In this document: positions 23,436-34,278 of the stretch, one piece after another
How positions within the stretch are numbered: position 1 is the first letter of the stretch
Layout of the letters: every line of letters starts with the position of its first letter
Source: Juglans regia
Lineage: Eukaryota > Streptophyta > Magnoliopsida > Fagales > Juglandaceae
DNA length: 64,000 nucleotides
Direction of reading: 5' to 3'
NCBI RefSeq assembly: GCF_001411555.2
Contig: NC_049901.1
Coordinates: 11,666,681 to 11,730,680, forward strand
Position numbers and translations under genes: made by a program
The notes under the pieces: generated by a model
The model's database searches: none
Seen by the model: only the letters and a program-made list of their open reading frames with translations
What the model was told of the DNA's origin: nothing

Positions 23436-24599
23436 CCAATTGGTTACATATATAATCAGCACTAAAAACAATCCATAATATTAGAGATAATCACCCCATC
23501 ATAACAACCACAAATTTCATGGAAAGTAACAGGTTCCATCACCCTACCTTGTAGCATCTAGTACATACCATCTCAATCTTGCAACTTCCCAAAAAATGAT
23601 GACCTATATAACATATAGTCCCTAACCACTGCCGATTGTTCTAGTTTAACACCCCTAACACTTCCCACACTGCACACAAAAAAAAGTGAGTCATTTCAAA
23701 CTTCACACCCCAATGGCAACAAGATTAATACAATCCACCAAAATATGCTCAAAAAGTCCAAAATAAGTGTAAGAAAGATGCCTTAGCATCCTGCTGAGTC
23801 TCTCTATGAGACTCACTATTTGACTCCAACTCAGACACTCGGATGTTCATTGCTTTCTCATATTTAGAAAAGCCCCTTCTCATTGCATCCATATCACTCA
23901 GAATCAGGTCTAGCTTAGTCTTGTAAATTTCTGCATAGGTCTTGTTCCTTTCATTCTCCTCAGCTAGGCGAAGAAATGTGTTGCTCTTTTGCATCGAAGG
24001 AGAGGGATCGAGAATGACTAAGGAGACGTTTGGATTCAAAGATGACTTGAGATGGATTGTGAATAGTAATGAGATGAGTTGTGAATAGTAGTGAGATTTG
24101 TGAGTTAAAGTTGCTGAATAGTAATGAATAGTAGTGAGATAAGTTGAGATGAGCTGAGATGAGCTGCGAATCCAAACGTCTCCTAAGTGTCCCAACCCTT
24201 GTGCATACCCAGATCTAAATCCTAAAACTTATTTAAAAACAATCACAGCTGCATCATCACCTTCCTCTTCGGGGTCTTTCTCATTTAATTTTTCCACCAT
24301 AAGATTCTGAAAATCATAATAAATCATTTCAGCCATGCTTAAGATGTTTATAGATAGTCCAAAAGAAATGAAATTCATACCAAGCTCACATAATTGTGTT
24401 CCGTTGTTGCATTTATAAATCTGTCCTTCACCCTTGACCAATGTGTTTCTTTATAGAAAGCGATGAGGTTTGGTGCCGTCTCACGCTTCAACAAAACCAT
24501 GAATCACATAAGTCTCAAACTCAAAGAAGAATTCATAAAACATATATCATACAGAATCTGAAATTTCATTCTGACTTTCTCTTCCAATAGCCTATCTTA
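23436..24599 (-). repeat. Left arm of a long inverted repeat
   Basis: Reverse-complement match to 24961-25967, interrupted by the MITE at 24022-24183. Protein-level comparison of the arms (MVKGEG.IYKCNNGTQLCE.. frames at 24229-24441 minus and 25117-25335 plus) shows about nine differences in 70 residues, so the arms are diverged but still able to pair. The loop is about 360 bp. Confidence 0.85.
24022..24183. mobile_element. Tourist-like MITE, 162 bp, TAA target site
   Basis: Nearly perfect terminal inverted repeats GGAGACGTTTGGATTC...GAATCCAAACGTCTCC with TAA on both sides (24019-24021, 24184-24186). The core has GAGATGAGTTG/GTGAATAGTA words. The right arm of the inverted repeat lacks it (empty site CATTAGGCATTCTC near 25372), so it inserted after the arms formed. 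Best-preserved member of the window's common MITE family. Confidence 0.9.
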
Positions 24600-24960
24600 A
24601 AGTGTACCTGGGCTATGCCTATATATTAATGAAATAACTTATTACTTATCAAAAATAAAAATATGCATCAAATGAGGAGGCCTTATCTGTTGGAGCGTCC
24701 ATGGTGGAAAATGAGTTTGGGAGTGGATGTGTGAAAGGTGGGCAAGTGGCACATTCAAGGTAATGACTGTTATTAGTTAATTTTCTGTTTCTGTTATATT
24801 CTATGTGATTCATGATATTTTGCTGCCTTTGTACAATAGAGCATTAAGTGTATCTATGGAAGTTGATATTTTCTGAAATATTTCAGGAGCAGTCTCTAAG
24901 AAACACTACTAATAGAAAAAAAACAAAAAGTGAAACATACAGGTGAGAGGAAATCCTTTG

Positions 24961-25967
24961 TTAGGCTATTGGAAGAAAATGTAAGAATGAAATTTTAGAT
25001 TCTGTATGATATATGTTTTTTATGAATTCTTCTTTGAGTTTGAGACTTATGTGATTCATGGTTTTGTTGAAGCGTGAGACGGCACCAAACCTCATCGCTC
25101 TCTATGAAGAAACGCATTGGTCAAGGGTGAAGGGCATATTTATAAATGCAACAACGGAACACAATTATGTGAGTTTGGTATGAATTTCATTTCTTTTGGA
25201 CTATCTATAAACATCTTAAGCATGGTTGAAATGATTTATTATGATTTTCAGAACCTTACGATGGAGAAATTAAATGAGAAAGACCCCAAAGTGGAAGGTG
25301 ATGATGCAGTTGTGATTGTTTTCAAAGAAGTTTAAGGATTCAGATCTGGGTATATGCACAAGGGCTGGGACATTAGGCATTCTCGATCCCTCTCCTTCGA
25401 TGCAAAAGAACAATACATTTCTTTGTCTAGCCAAGGAGAATGAAAGGAACAAGACCTGTGTAGAAATTTACAAGACTAAGCTAGACCTGATTATGGGTGA
25501 TATGGATGCAATGAGGGGCTTTTCTGATTATGAGAAAGCAATGAACATTCGGGTGTCTAAGTTGGAGTCGAATAATGAGTATCATAGAGAGACTCAACAG
25601 GATGCTAAGGCATCTTTCTTACACTGATTTTGGACTTTTTGTGGATATTTTGGTGGATTGTATCAATCTTGTGGCCATTGGGGTGTGAAGTTTGAAATGC
25701 CTCACTTTTTTTATGTGCAGTGTGGGAAGTGTTAGGGATGTTAAACTAGAACAATAGTCAGTGGTTAGTTGTCGTTAGGGACTGTGTATTGTATAGGTCA
25801 TCATATTTTGGGAAGTTGCAAGATTGAGATGGTATCTGCTGGGTGCTACAAGGCAGGGTGATGGAACCTGTTACTTTCCATGAAGTTTGTGGTTGTTATG
25901 ATGGGGTAATTATCTCTTATATTATGGATGGTTTTTAGTGCTGATTATATATGTAACCAATTGGATG
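24961..25967 (+). repeat. Right arm of the long inverted repeat
   Basis: Begins at TAGGCTATTGGAAGA and ends at TATGTAACCAATTGGA; both points are where the antisense copy at 23436-24599 stops matching. It is the resident, sense-oriented 3' part of the transposase pseudogene. Confidence 0.85.
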
Positions 25968-28625
25968 CCTAAAGACAATTGGTGATTTGTATGCAGGTTC
26001 CACACCAACAGGCAGCATATAAGAATAGCTGATACTCAGCCATGTTTAGCAAAGTTGGTCTAGATGGGATTTCGTGGAAGGCAGTGGTGAAGAGAAAGTA
26101 CTTTTTGAAGTATTCACAACCATCAACCATTACAAAAGTATATTTGGACAAGGGTAAGGTACCAACATTTTACAACTCTGAAGTAGCAATTGATTGATAT
26201 TTTTCAGATTTGATATGTTTTGATATGGAAGTGTTCTTAGAGCATCAATAGTTTGGTCATCATGTGTAAATAGCTTGATATGCTAGGGTGTGGAATGAAT
26301 ATGTTTGGATTAAAAACACCTGGTGCATATATGAATATGTTGGAAAGACATATATAAAGGCAGACTTAGCATTAATCCCTATCAAGTCTACCATTTCCAT
26401 AAAACCTCACTTGATTTTATAATGCTGAGGCAGATAGTGAACTTGTATGTTATAGTGGGCTGTTATAGATTGTTTGTTTTGGGGGGAGGGGGCTGCAGAG
26501 GATGTTATGAATAGGTTGACTAAGGTGTATGAAATCACCATGTATTTGTTGAGGCAGATTTATAAAGCCATGAGAACATTCCAGATTTACTAACTGAATC
26601 TTATGATGCTCCTTGTTTTAGTGTCCTAGTACAGAAGGAAATCCTAATTAATGCCTAATATGCTTTGACTGGTATTTTTCCAAGTACTTCAACCCTTAAG
26701 AGTAAGTTTGGATGAAGAGTGCAAGTGGTGAGTTCCTGCATGAGTGCGATTCGACCTTTTCTCAGCAGCTTGAAATCGTAATTTGTTGCTATGTGTCTCA
26801 GTGGGCAAATACATGTAGATAGGCGTATATATAGGGACCTTATGAATAGTACTGTGTATTTATTGGCATTCCTAGCCTCCTGTAGTACTTCCCAAACATG
26901 CAAACTCTTGATGTAATTCCATGGCCTTCATTGACTGTATATTGGATTAATGAAGTAATTAAATCTATGTTTCCTCAATAGTAATTTGGTATATTATGGA
27001 TGAGCTGAAAATTTTAATCTTGATTTTGAGATGCAGTCTATTTTCCAGTTTATTAGTATTATTTGATATATGTGAATGACAGGAAAAATTTACATTATTA
27101 CTGTCCCAATATCATCGTGGGATAAACAACTTGGAAAGATTATTATTTTTTTCCTACGGTGACACCTCGTGGCAAAAACAGGATAACACAGGTATTTGCA
27201 ATGGTAGCTTTTTGTGAGAAAAAACTTTATTTTGAGAAACATGTTAGGGTTCCAACATGAAGATGAGATCAAAGAGGAATTCCTCATGAGAAGACTGTTG
27301 AAGTAAAGAAGTACAAGGAGTTTGAAGAAGGAACAACGATGTCGTACGAAGGAAAATAAAGTAATCTGTTGTTATGAAGTAATAGAGGTAGTAAATGTCT
27401 GGGTGCTGTGCACCATTTCTTATTGTTTAAGTTGGGTGCAACGCACCGTTTTGTAGTAGAGTCTTTTCAATAGTCTGTAAACGCATCGTTTGGTATTTAA
27501 TCCAAAGGATGCGTGTTTGTCACATGGGTTTTATACTGTTAGGATCAACTTAGTTATTCTCAATTCTGTTAGGAAAAGAGAGCATCTTAAAGTACAAAAG
27601 GGGTGAGTGGGAGAGGAGGAAGGATCTGTAGAAGGAATTACTCTGTAGTGGTTATTTCATCTTGGAGGTTAGGGAGCTCTCGAAGTTACTCCCGTAGCAA
27701 TTCCTTGTCATTTTCCTTTCTAGCATTTCTTCATACACCTTGCATGCACTCTGCTTTATCCTTACAGAAACCACATTCCATTTCCACCATCTAACCAATG
27801 CACAACAGCACGCAACAAGCCTAATATCCACCACTATTCAGCACACAAACAAGCCTAATATCCATAACTATCCAGAGTCTTAACAAAACAATTATTTCAC
27901 AGGAAATGATGTTGGTGGGGAATTCTTAATTTCACAACTTCATACTCTATTTCCCACAAGTTTTGGTCATGGATATGAACATTACCTAAGAAGTGATTTT
28001 TGTAGAAAAAAGGTGCACCCCGTTACTGCTGGATGGGTATCCCTGGGAAAGTAGCAATTCCCACCAAAACATTCTGGTGGATTAAACTTTACCCACAGAA
28101 ACCTTTGGTGGCAAATAAAAGTATTACCCACGAGATTGGCAGAAATCTTGATTTATTTCCGATGAGCTCAAACTTCTTTCCCTACAAATTCCTCATCAAA
28201 ACTCGTCTTTTCTCACGAGTTGGAGTTTTGGTGAGAAAAAATACTTGTATTTTACTGCCACGAACTCCCCACCAAAGGATTTTGTGGGAAAAAACTTACC
28301 CACGAAGGACCCACTTTTTGCCATAGCAATATTGCTTAAGAACAATTATCAATTATAAGACGCAAGTCTTTTTTTTTTTTTTTTTTTCTTTATGTATCCC
28401 AACTCCCTAAGCATCTCGATCGTAAGCATAATAAAACCCTGGAGAAGTCGAATTATCTAGTTTTAGGCATTAAACTTTGTAATCTAATTATTTTTATTTT
28501 TTACGAGAGTTTGGTAAATTAGCATTTTTGTAACTCTCAAACTCTTTCTTTATAAAATATTTTCTTACTCACTACAACTCGTGGATTTTTCAATTAAATT
28601 GGGGTGTGATAATCTCCTATATATA
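25968..28625. other. 2.7 kb without a recognisable gene
   Basis: The short frames here have no recognisable domain. 27390-27500 contains GGGTGCTGTGCACC/GGGTGCAACGCACC direct and inverted words. 27960-28330 is rich in CCCACCAAA and its complement, a pattern of subterminal repeats in DNA transposons, but no ends or TSD were found. A poly(T) run lies at 28369-28387. Confidence 0.45.
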
Positions 28626-29661
28626 AAAAACAAGTTTAGACACACATGAAGCTCCCCTACTTGGATATCCTTGGCCTTCATAGGAACAGGCTTTTCAAGA
28701 TCAACCACAAGATCACCTGCTAAAGATCAGGCCGAACACATCAATGTCTTCCTGATGAAATGATTTGCAAACGAAGTAGATCACAGTTTGGACAACAAGA
28801 CCAAACAGAATCACCATGAGCAGAAATAGAAAGCAAAGAATTGCAGCCCCAGTTCTAATTGCTATAGAGGATACCATCTTCAGCACGAAAAAATCCTTAA
28901 AAACCACTACAATTGTTGTGAGACAAATAGAAAGAAAGATGAAGAAAGAAACAGCAACTCCCATCTTTGCCCTTATCAAGGTCTTGCTCTTAATCATGGC
29001 TTGAAATCCATTATATACATCCTCCAACGACGTTACCACATTTGCCAAAAGCCACATGATGCTTATATACACGAACCCGATCACGTATAAGACCATAAGA
29101 ACTATTGCAACCGCATATCCAATGGTACTATGTATAAAAATATATGTGCACAGGAAGCGTACCACTGCAACAATGCAGTGAAGCAACACAATAGCATAGC
29201 CAGCGAAAAAAGTGGCTAGTCTTCTCCCAGTCTTTGGGACAACGATTGTAATTAACCTTCGTAATGGTGCTTTCTTTGGCTGTGTATATGCATGCTATGG
29301 TATAGGCAATTGCAGAGGTTGACAGGAGGGAGTAATGGAAAAAGGCGAAACTAAAGCAGGTTGCTTTGAGGAGCATAATAGCAATCCATTTAAGGCAGAT
29401 GACATCAGAAACCCCTCGATACATGGAATTATTCTTTTAAGTTCTGAGACAATTATCTGGCTTCCTCCTTTAGAATACCTAAAATTTGGCGACGGGAGAT
29501 TTGGATATAAGCAAGGACGATGAAAGAGATCGAATATATATGACAATGGTCATTAGAGCCATTTTGTTAAAGATCTTTCTCCCTGAAAGTTTGAGTTTGA
29601 TGGATTCTTTGAAGATACCAAAGAACCCCATAAATTGAAGGTCATGCTGTCCTTTTTCCAT
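28626..29661 (-). pseudogene. Pseudogene C of the tandem membrane-protein family
   Basis: Homologous over its length to copy A (3180-4172). The start ATG (MEKGQHDLQFMGFFGIFKES) is preserved at 29661, but at least three frameshifts follow: one about 40 codons in; a 4-bp insertion near 29250 (TTGTAATTAACC where copy A has TCGTAACC); and one near 28730 that truncates the C-terminus after QEDID. The long central piece (28713-29189) still encodes the conserved VYISIMWLLANV, LEDVYNGFQAMIKSK and QTVIYFVCKSF blocks. The 3' end also lost the normal stop. Upstream sequence to 29853 and 30248-30330 matches the 5' flank of copy A. Probably the body of tandem unit 2, separated from its 3' flank at 4500-9675. 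Confidence 0.85.
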
Positions 29662-29853
29662 GATCTTTTTTATTTTCTTCACCACGAATGAGGGTGAGTG
29701 ATGCATGCAGCTTTTGGGATGCTGGCATTTAAATAAATGAAGGGACTTGGAATCATCAAGCTACCCTTTCTCATTTCTTTTTAGGCAAAGAACAAGAGAA
29801 AATTTAAGAAAGATTCTAATTTATAACCTTATGAGCCGACCTATGAAGACTAA

Positions 29854-30069
29854 GGATAGGTTTGAGAGATGAGATGAGAATTTTGTGTTTTATTTTGAAG
29901 TTTAAAATATTATGTTTTAATATTATTATTATTTTGGGATTTGAAAAAAGTGTATTGGGATTTGAAAAAGTTGAATTTTTTTATTATATTTTATATGGAA
30001 ATTTGAAAAAAGTATAATGATGAGATGAGATGAGAATTTTGTATTTTGTTTTGGTTACCAAACCTGCCC
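29854..30069. mobile_element. Tourist-like MITE, 216 bp, TAA target site
   Basis: Ends GGATAGGTTTGAGAG... and ...CCAAACCTGCCC form an inverted pair, with TAA at 29851-29853 and 30070-30072. The core carries GAGATGAGATGAGAATTTTG. It lies in the 5' flank of pseudogene C; copy A lacks it near 4382. Confidence 0.8.
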
Positions 30070-30072
30070 TAA

Positions 30073-30247
30073 GCCTTTGTTTGGATTTAGAATTCACATC
30101 AACTCATATCATCTTATCATTATAATTTTTTTAAATTTTCACATAAAATATAATAAACGTTTCAATTTTTTCAAATCTCAAAATAAAAATAATATTAAAA
30201 ATAATATTTTATTCAACTCATCTAAAATCATCTCAACTCATTTCAAA
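30073..30247. mobile_element. Second MITE abutting the first, opposite orientation
   Basis: Starts GCCTTTGTTTGGATTTAG immediately after the TAA shared with the upstream MITE and carries CATCTCAACTCATTTCA near its end. The right terminus is lost. Copy A also lacks it. Confidence 0.65.
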
Positions 30248-30957
30248 TCAAATTAAATTAATAAACATAATATTTAACTGAGAATTTCTTTAAAGGATGA
30301 AGTCTGTACTACGATGATTTCAAGTGATCCAAATTGTAAAGTCTTGGTTCCAGATGGGTCGGAAAGTTACTTTTTGTTACTTAAAATCATATCTCATCAT
30401 ATAGATATAAATCCTCAATTCTCAATTACACATAGATCTCAATGTTTTAAACCAACTATTCCAAAATAATTAACTAGAAACACCACAAAGTCTTAATATA
30501 AATGCCAACCTCTCAACATAGCACGTCATCAGAACAAGACAAAATTACTTAATAAAATTCGCCAATACTCATAGAAACTTTTTTATGCTTAATCCATTAT
30601 GCTTAAATCATCTCACCCATGCTCTATAATTTTGATCATCAACTGAAACATTCAAATCATCTAAAAATATTGTGCAGGTAAAGGGTAAGTTATCAACAAT
30701 TCAGTAAGTAAAGAACATATACTAGTATGTAAATATGAGCATTTACAAAATTCAAAATGCAGAACAAACATTTATTTTCAAAATGCAAAATCAAAACATT
30801 TGCTTTCAAAATGCAAAATCAAAACATGTTATCAAAATATCAGAGCAAAACTTTCAAAAAACATTCTCATTCAAAAATCCTTTGGTATAGTATAATTTGA
30901 GACATCATCTTCATATCATATTAGAGCATCACATTGTGATGGAGACCATGTTTAACA

Positions 30958-31157
30958 TCTGTGGTAGAGTTATAAATTACCACCATTATACCCGTGGTGG
31001 GGTTGTATACCACTATTATTCTCGTGGCAGGGTTGCATACCAATACTATCACCGGTGGCAGGACCGTATACCACTATTATACCTGTGGCTAGGCCGTATA
31101 CCACTATTATCACCCGTGCCAGGGTTGTATACCACTATTTTACCCGTATTAGGGCCT
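30958..31157. repeat. Minisatellite, about 32-bp unit, six copies
   Basis: Repeats of CCCGTGGCAGGGTTGTATAC followed by CACTATTAT with point differences. The array is compact and within the candidate solo LTR; the 87-residue frame over it is a repeat artefact. Confidence 0.9.
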
Positions 31158-32160
31158 TAACGGAATATATTAGAAACAATACATAATCAAATACAAATAC
31201 AGAATCAGAAAGTCATACCAAAGGTTTTCAGATGCAACATCATATCAAACAGAGTACTTAACAGATTCAGATCATTTCACATATTCAAAAATAGATTTAG
31301 AATATCTTCACATCACATGCACAAATTTTCATATTCGCTCTTTTTCACATTGTTCAGAAACAGAATGCCAAAACTTTGCTCATGTCTACACCAGTCACGA
31401 CAAAAATATTTTTCTCTTTCATACAGATTTCATGAGTAATGCAGAACAAATAACTGAGGTTGTTTCAAATTTCTTTTCATAACAAAACATGCATATTTTT
31501 CAAAACTAATATCAGTTCATTTCTTTTATGCAAAGTCTAGCATAAGAACCTCGCTTACCTGGACTTTTTAATTTCTCTAAATTTTCTCACAACAGTCATC
31601 ACCTATAAAATAGTCACGTAACTTTCGTAAATTTTCAATTGAATACCTATTTTGACATTAAATCTTGAAATACTAAAATAACTTATTTTTCCTAACAATC
31701 TAAAATTCTCATAACCCCTAAGATACCATCACTTTTTAAATTCATCGATATCAACTTAATTTCTCCAAGTAATACGATAATTCTAAATTATTTTTTGTAA
31801 AAATAAAGTTTCTAGCTAACGTACTTATTCGATTAATTCATAAGATAATAAAATGGTCATGTAAATAAAATATAACCCAATCTTTTAACAAAACCCCACT
31901 CCAATTAAAATCAAGCCCAATCAAACAAAGCCCATGTGAGTCCAAACCCACCTTAAAAATTAGGGGTACCAACGTAATGCCACCCAAAGTTAATGCTAAC
32001 ATGCTTTACGGGAGACTACAAATTATACTTCCCATTTTGAACAAAACTCCACTAGGAAGGGAGGGGGCGTATGACAAATCCTTACCGAGAGAGCTCCAAG
32101 TGGTGGCCTGGGTGAATATCGATGGCGACACAACTAGGAGTAGCGGTAGCGCACTATGGG

Positions 32161-32167
32161 AGTGAGA

Positions 32168-32222
<55 letters not shown>
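32161..32222. repeat. (GA)n microsatellite
   Basis: About 30 GA dinucleotides with few interruptions. It accounts for the serine/leucine-rich frame on the opposite strand. Confidence 0.95.
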
Positions 32223-32226
<4 letters not shown>

Positions 32227-32533
32227 GAGGAGACCGTGGGGGAAGGATCGGCATGGGCTTCAAATCAGCATGAGATGACTAGAGGTGGCACGTACAACTG
32301 TTTTCATGGCTCTACTTGGTGTTTTACATCTGATTCATTGTGGGTCTTGAGCTTGAACTGACTGGGCGGCAGCGAAGGAGTTTTCTCTATTTCGGTGGTG
32401 TAAATACAGAGGTTGTTTTCGTGGTTTTCTGTCAGTTGTTCCCATGGTGGTTCACGATGGAATTTATGTGAATGAGCACACGATTGGAATGGGTGCGTGG
32501 TGGTGCAAGGTAGTGACTGGGTGACTTGGTTGG

Positions 32534-32869
32534 TATAAGCAATATAAATTTTGTTGCCTCCACCTCAGCTCCAGAGACCAAAGAATCACGCTCAGCTTAC
32601 ACCTCAGCTACTACAGAATAAATTCAAGCTTTCGTCTCAATGAATCTTCTAGATCTTCTTCTGATTAATTCTGTTATTATTGCTTTTGTAGTGAGGAATC
32701 TTTTCTGTTATAACCATGTCATTGGTGGCCTAGAAATGCTAGTGCACACCACCTACTTGCCTTAATAACCGACTCAGTGTAGTCCTTTGTTTTTGGCTAT
32801 AAATAGCACTCTGTAATCAATATTTTTCAGGACTTTCAATATACAAATATACAAGTCTTCCTTCCTTCA
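32534..32869 (+). repeat. 5' LTR of the copia element
   Basis: Starts TATAAGCAATATAAATT and ends CTTCCTTCA. A TATA-like GGCTATAAATAG lies near 32798. It has an 8-bp tandem duplication (ACAAATAT) near its end that the 3' LTR lacks. Confidence 0.9.
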
Positions 32870-32882
32870 TGGCATCAGAGCC
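32870..32882 (+). other. Primer-binding site
   Basis: TGGCATCAGAGCC immediately after the 5' LTR, close to the initiator-methionine tRNA complement used by plant copia elements (usually TGGTATCAGAGC). Confidence 0.85.
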
Positions 32883-32905
32883 ATTGCAAGACTAACGTCA
32901 AAACC

Positions 32906-34278
32906 ATGGCGGAAGAGTTTTCTTTGCCAAAAACTTCAAATCAAACCCCATTCCCCAACCCCCCCCCCCTCCTCCCCTTCTTCCTCATTTTTCTCATCTC
33001 GTTACTGTCAAACTCACAAATGAAAAATTCCTTTTATGGCGTATCCAAATGGTCCCATATCTCAAGGGCCAACAACTTTTTCACTTTGTTGATGGCACGG
33101 GTATTCCTCCTTTCCCTTTCCTTCCAGATAAAACCCCTGACCCAACTTTTCTATCTTGGACACAGACTGATCAGCTCATTTTGAGCACCTTAATTTCAAC
33201 TCTCTCTGATAATCTTATTGCTCAAATGATTGGCTATTCCACTGCTCGTGAGGTCTGGAAAGCCATTGATAAGCTCTTCACCTCTCAGTCTCATGCCCGT
33301 ATTATCCAACTAAGATACCAACTAGCCACCATATCCAAAGGATCTAGCTCAGTTTCTGACTATTTTCAGAAAGTAAAACATCTTTATGATACTATGAGTG
33401 CTGCTGGCTCTCCTTTAACCCCTGTCGAATTTCTCTCTTATTTGCTTGCAGGTCTTAATAGTGAATATGATGCCTTTGTAACATCTGTTACAGCTCGACT
33501 GGAACCTTTTTCTACTGAAGAGCTCTACAGTCTCTTGCTCACTTATGAAAGTCATCTCAGTCATAACAACCATCTTCCCTCTTCCTTTAATCCCTTAGCC
33601 AACTATCGTGGTAATGGGCGTGGGCGTGAGCGTGAGCGTGGGCGTGGACGAGGTCGTCACAACCCACCCTCTCCTATGCCCTCCACAAATTCCCCTTCAC
33701 AGATGTCTTTCAACCTTCCTCATTCTAAACCAACTTGCCAACTCTGTGCCAAAGTGGGTCATGTTGTCCTAAACTGTTATCATCGCTTTAACCAAGCGTA
33801 TCAAAGTGACCCACCTCGCTCCCTTACAGCCCACTATACCACATCTACTTTAGCACTAGATACAGCTTGGTACCCAGACACTGCAGCCACCAACCACCTT
33901 ACATCTGACCTCTCCCATCTCAACCTCTCCTCGGCTCCTTATGGTGGTACTCATAAGATACGCGTTGGTGATGGTTCAGCTCTTCCAATTTCCAATATTG
34001 GTGACTCTATCTTATCCACTTCTTCTCATTCTTTTCTTCTCAAGAAATTACTTCATGTTCCTAATATCACCAAAAATTTAATTTCCGTTAGACAATTTTG
34101 TTTCGACAACTCTGTATTTTTTGAGTTTCATAGTTCCTTTTTTGTTGTGAACGACTCCAAGATGAGGACTCCTCTTCTTCATGGTCCCACGCATGACGGT
34201 CTCTATTCCTTTCCATCGTCTAAGACTTCTTCTTCCCCTCAAGCTCTGGTTGGTGAGCGTGCTTCTTCTTCTCAATAG
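32906..34278 (+). pseudogene. Copia gag-protease segment, frameshifted
   Basis: The natural start (MAEEFSLPKT) is at 32906, but a homopolymer C run near 32958-32970 shifts the frame. The long open stretch 33049-34278 (409 codons) continues in the other frame. That stretch has the UBN2-type gag domain, an Arg/Gly-rich segment, a CCHC zinc knuckle (CQLCAKVGHVVLNC) and the aspartic protease core (WYPDTAATNHLT). A stop at 34276 cuts it before integrase. The extra or missing C could also be a sequencing or assembly slip. Confidence 0.85.

Larger units (their letters stand above)
23388..24657 (+). mobile_element. LINE-tailed retroposed segment carrying an antisense copy of the downstream transposase region
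   Basis: The insertion interrupts the transposase frame between KYAS and NEEALS. A direct repeat AAAATATGCATCAAATGA occurs at 23370-23387 and 24657-24675. Just before the right copy lies an L1-like tail (TTATTACTTATCAAAAATAA), and a similar tail (GTTATTACTTATATCAAAG) lies at the left edge. The roughly 1.15 kb between is the reverse complement of 24961-25967, apart from the MITE at 24022-24183. Poly(A)-like tail plus long TSD indicate retroposition by LINE machinery. Confidence 0.75.
22460..25640 (+). pseudogene. Ptta/En/Spm-type (CACTA) transposase-like pseudogene, multi-exon, disrupted
   Basis: Scattered plus-strand segments follow the order of plant Transposase_24/Ptta-En-Spm proteins. They are a Gly/Arg-rich start (GGRRGRAGHSRAG, near 22600); a FERLQKLGKIVLHIKDGHK..FSSRVTWIIKVY-like segment (22970-23100); MLVTFLGDKYNAYHYKLHKV (about 23300); VWEWMCERWASGTFK (near 24720); QSLRNTTNRKKTKSET after an apparent intron (about 24890); KRETAPNLIALYEETHWSRV (near 25075); GFRSGYMHKGW just past a stop (about 25337); and a charged coiled-coil tail (25400-25620). 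In-frame stops and a 1.3-kb insertion (23388-24657) inactivate it. The family call rests on motif order, not on a search; the element's CACTA termini were not found. Confidence 0.6.

Noticed and set aside
23749..24441. Two minus-strand frames as a separate gene
   Set aside because: They are the inverted, retroposed copy of the plus-strand transposase region at 25070-25640.
30958..31157. CRISPR-like array
   Set aside because: Plant nuclear context, contiguous diverged units with no spacers; an ordinary minisatellite.
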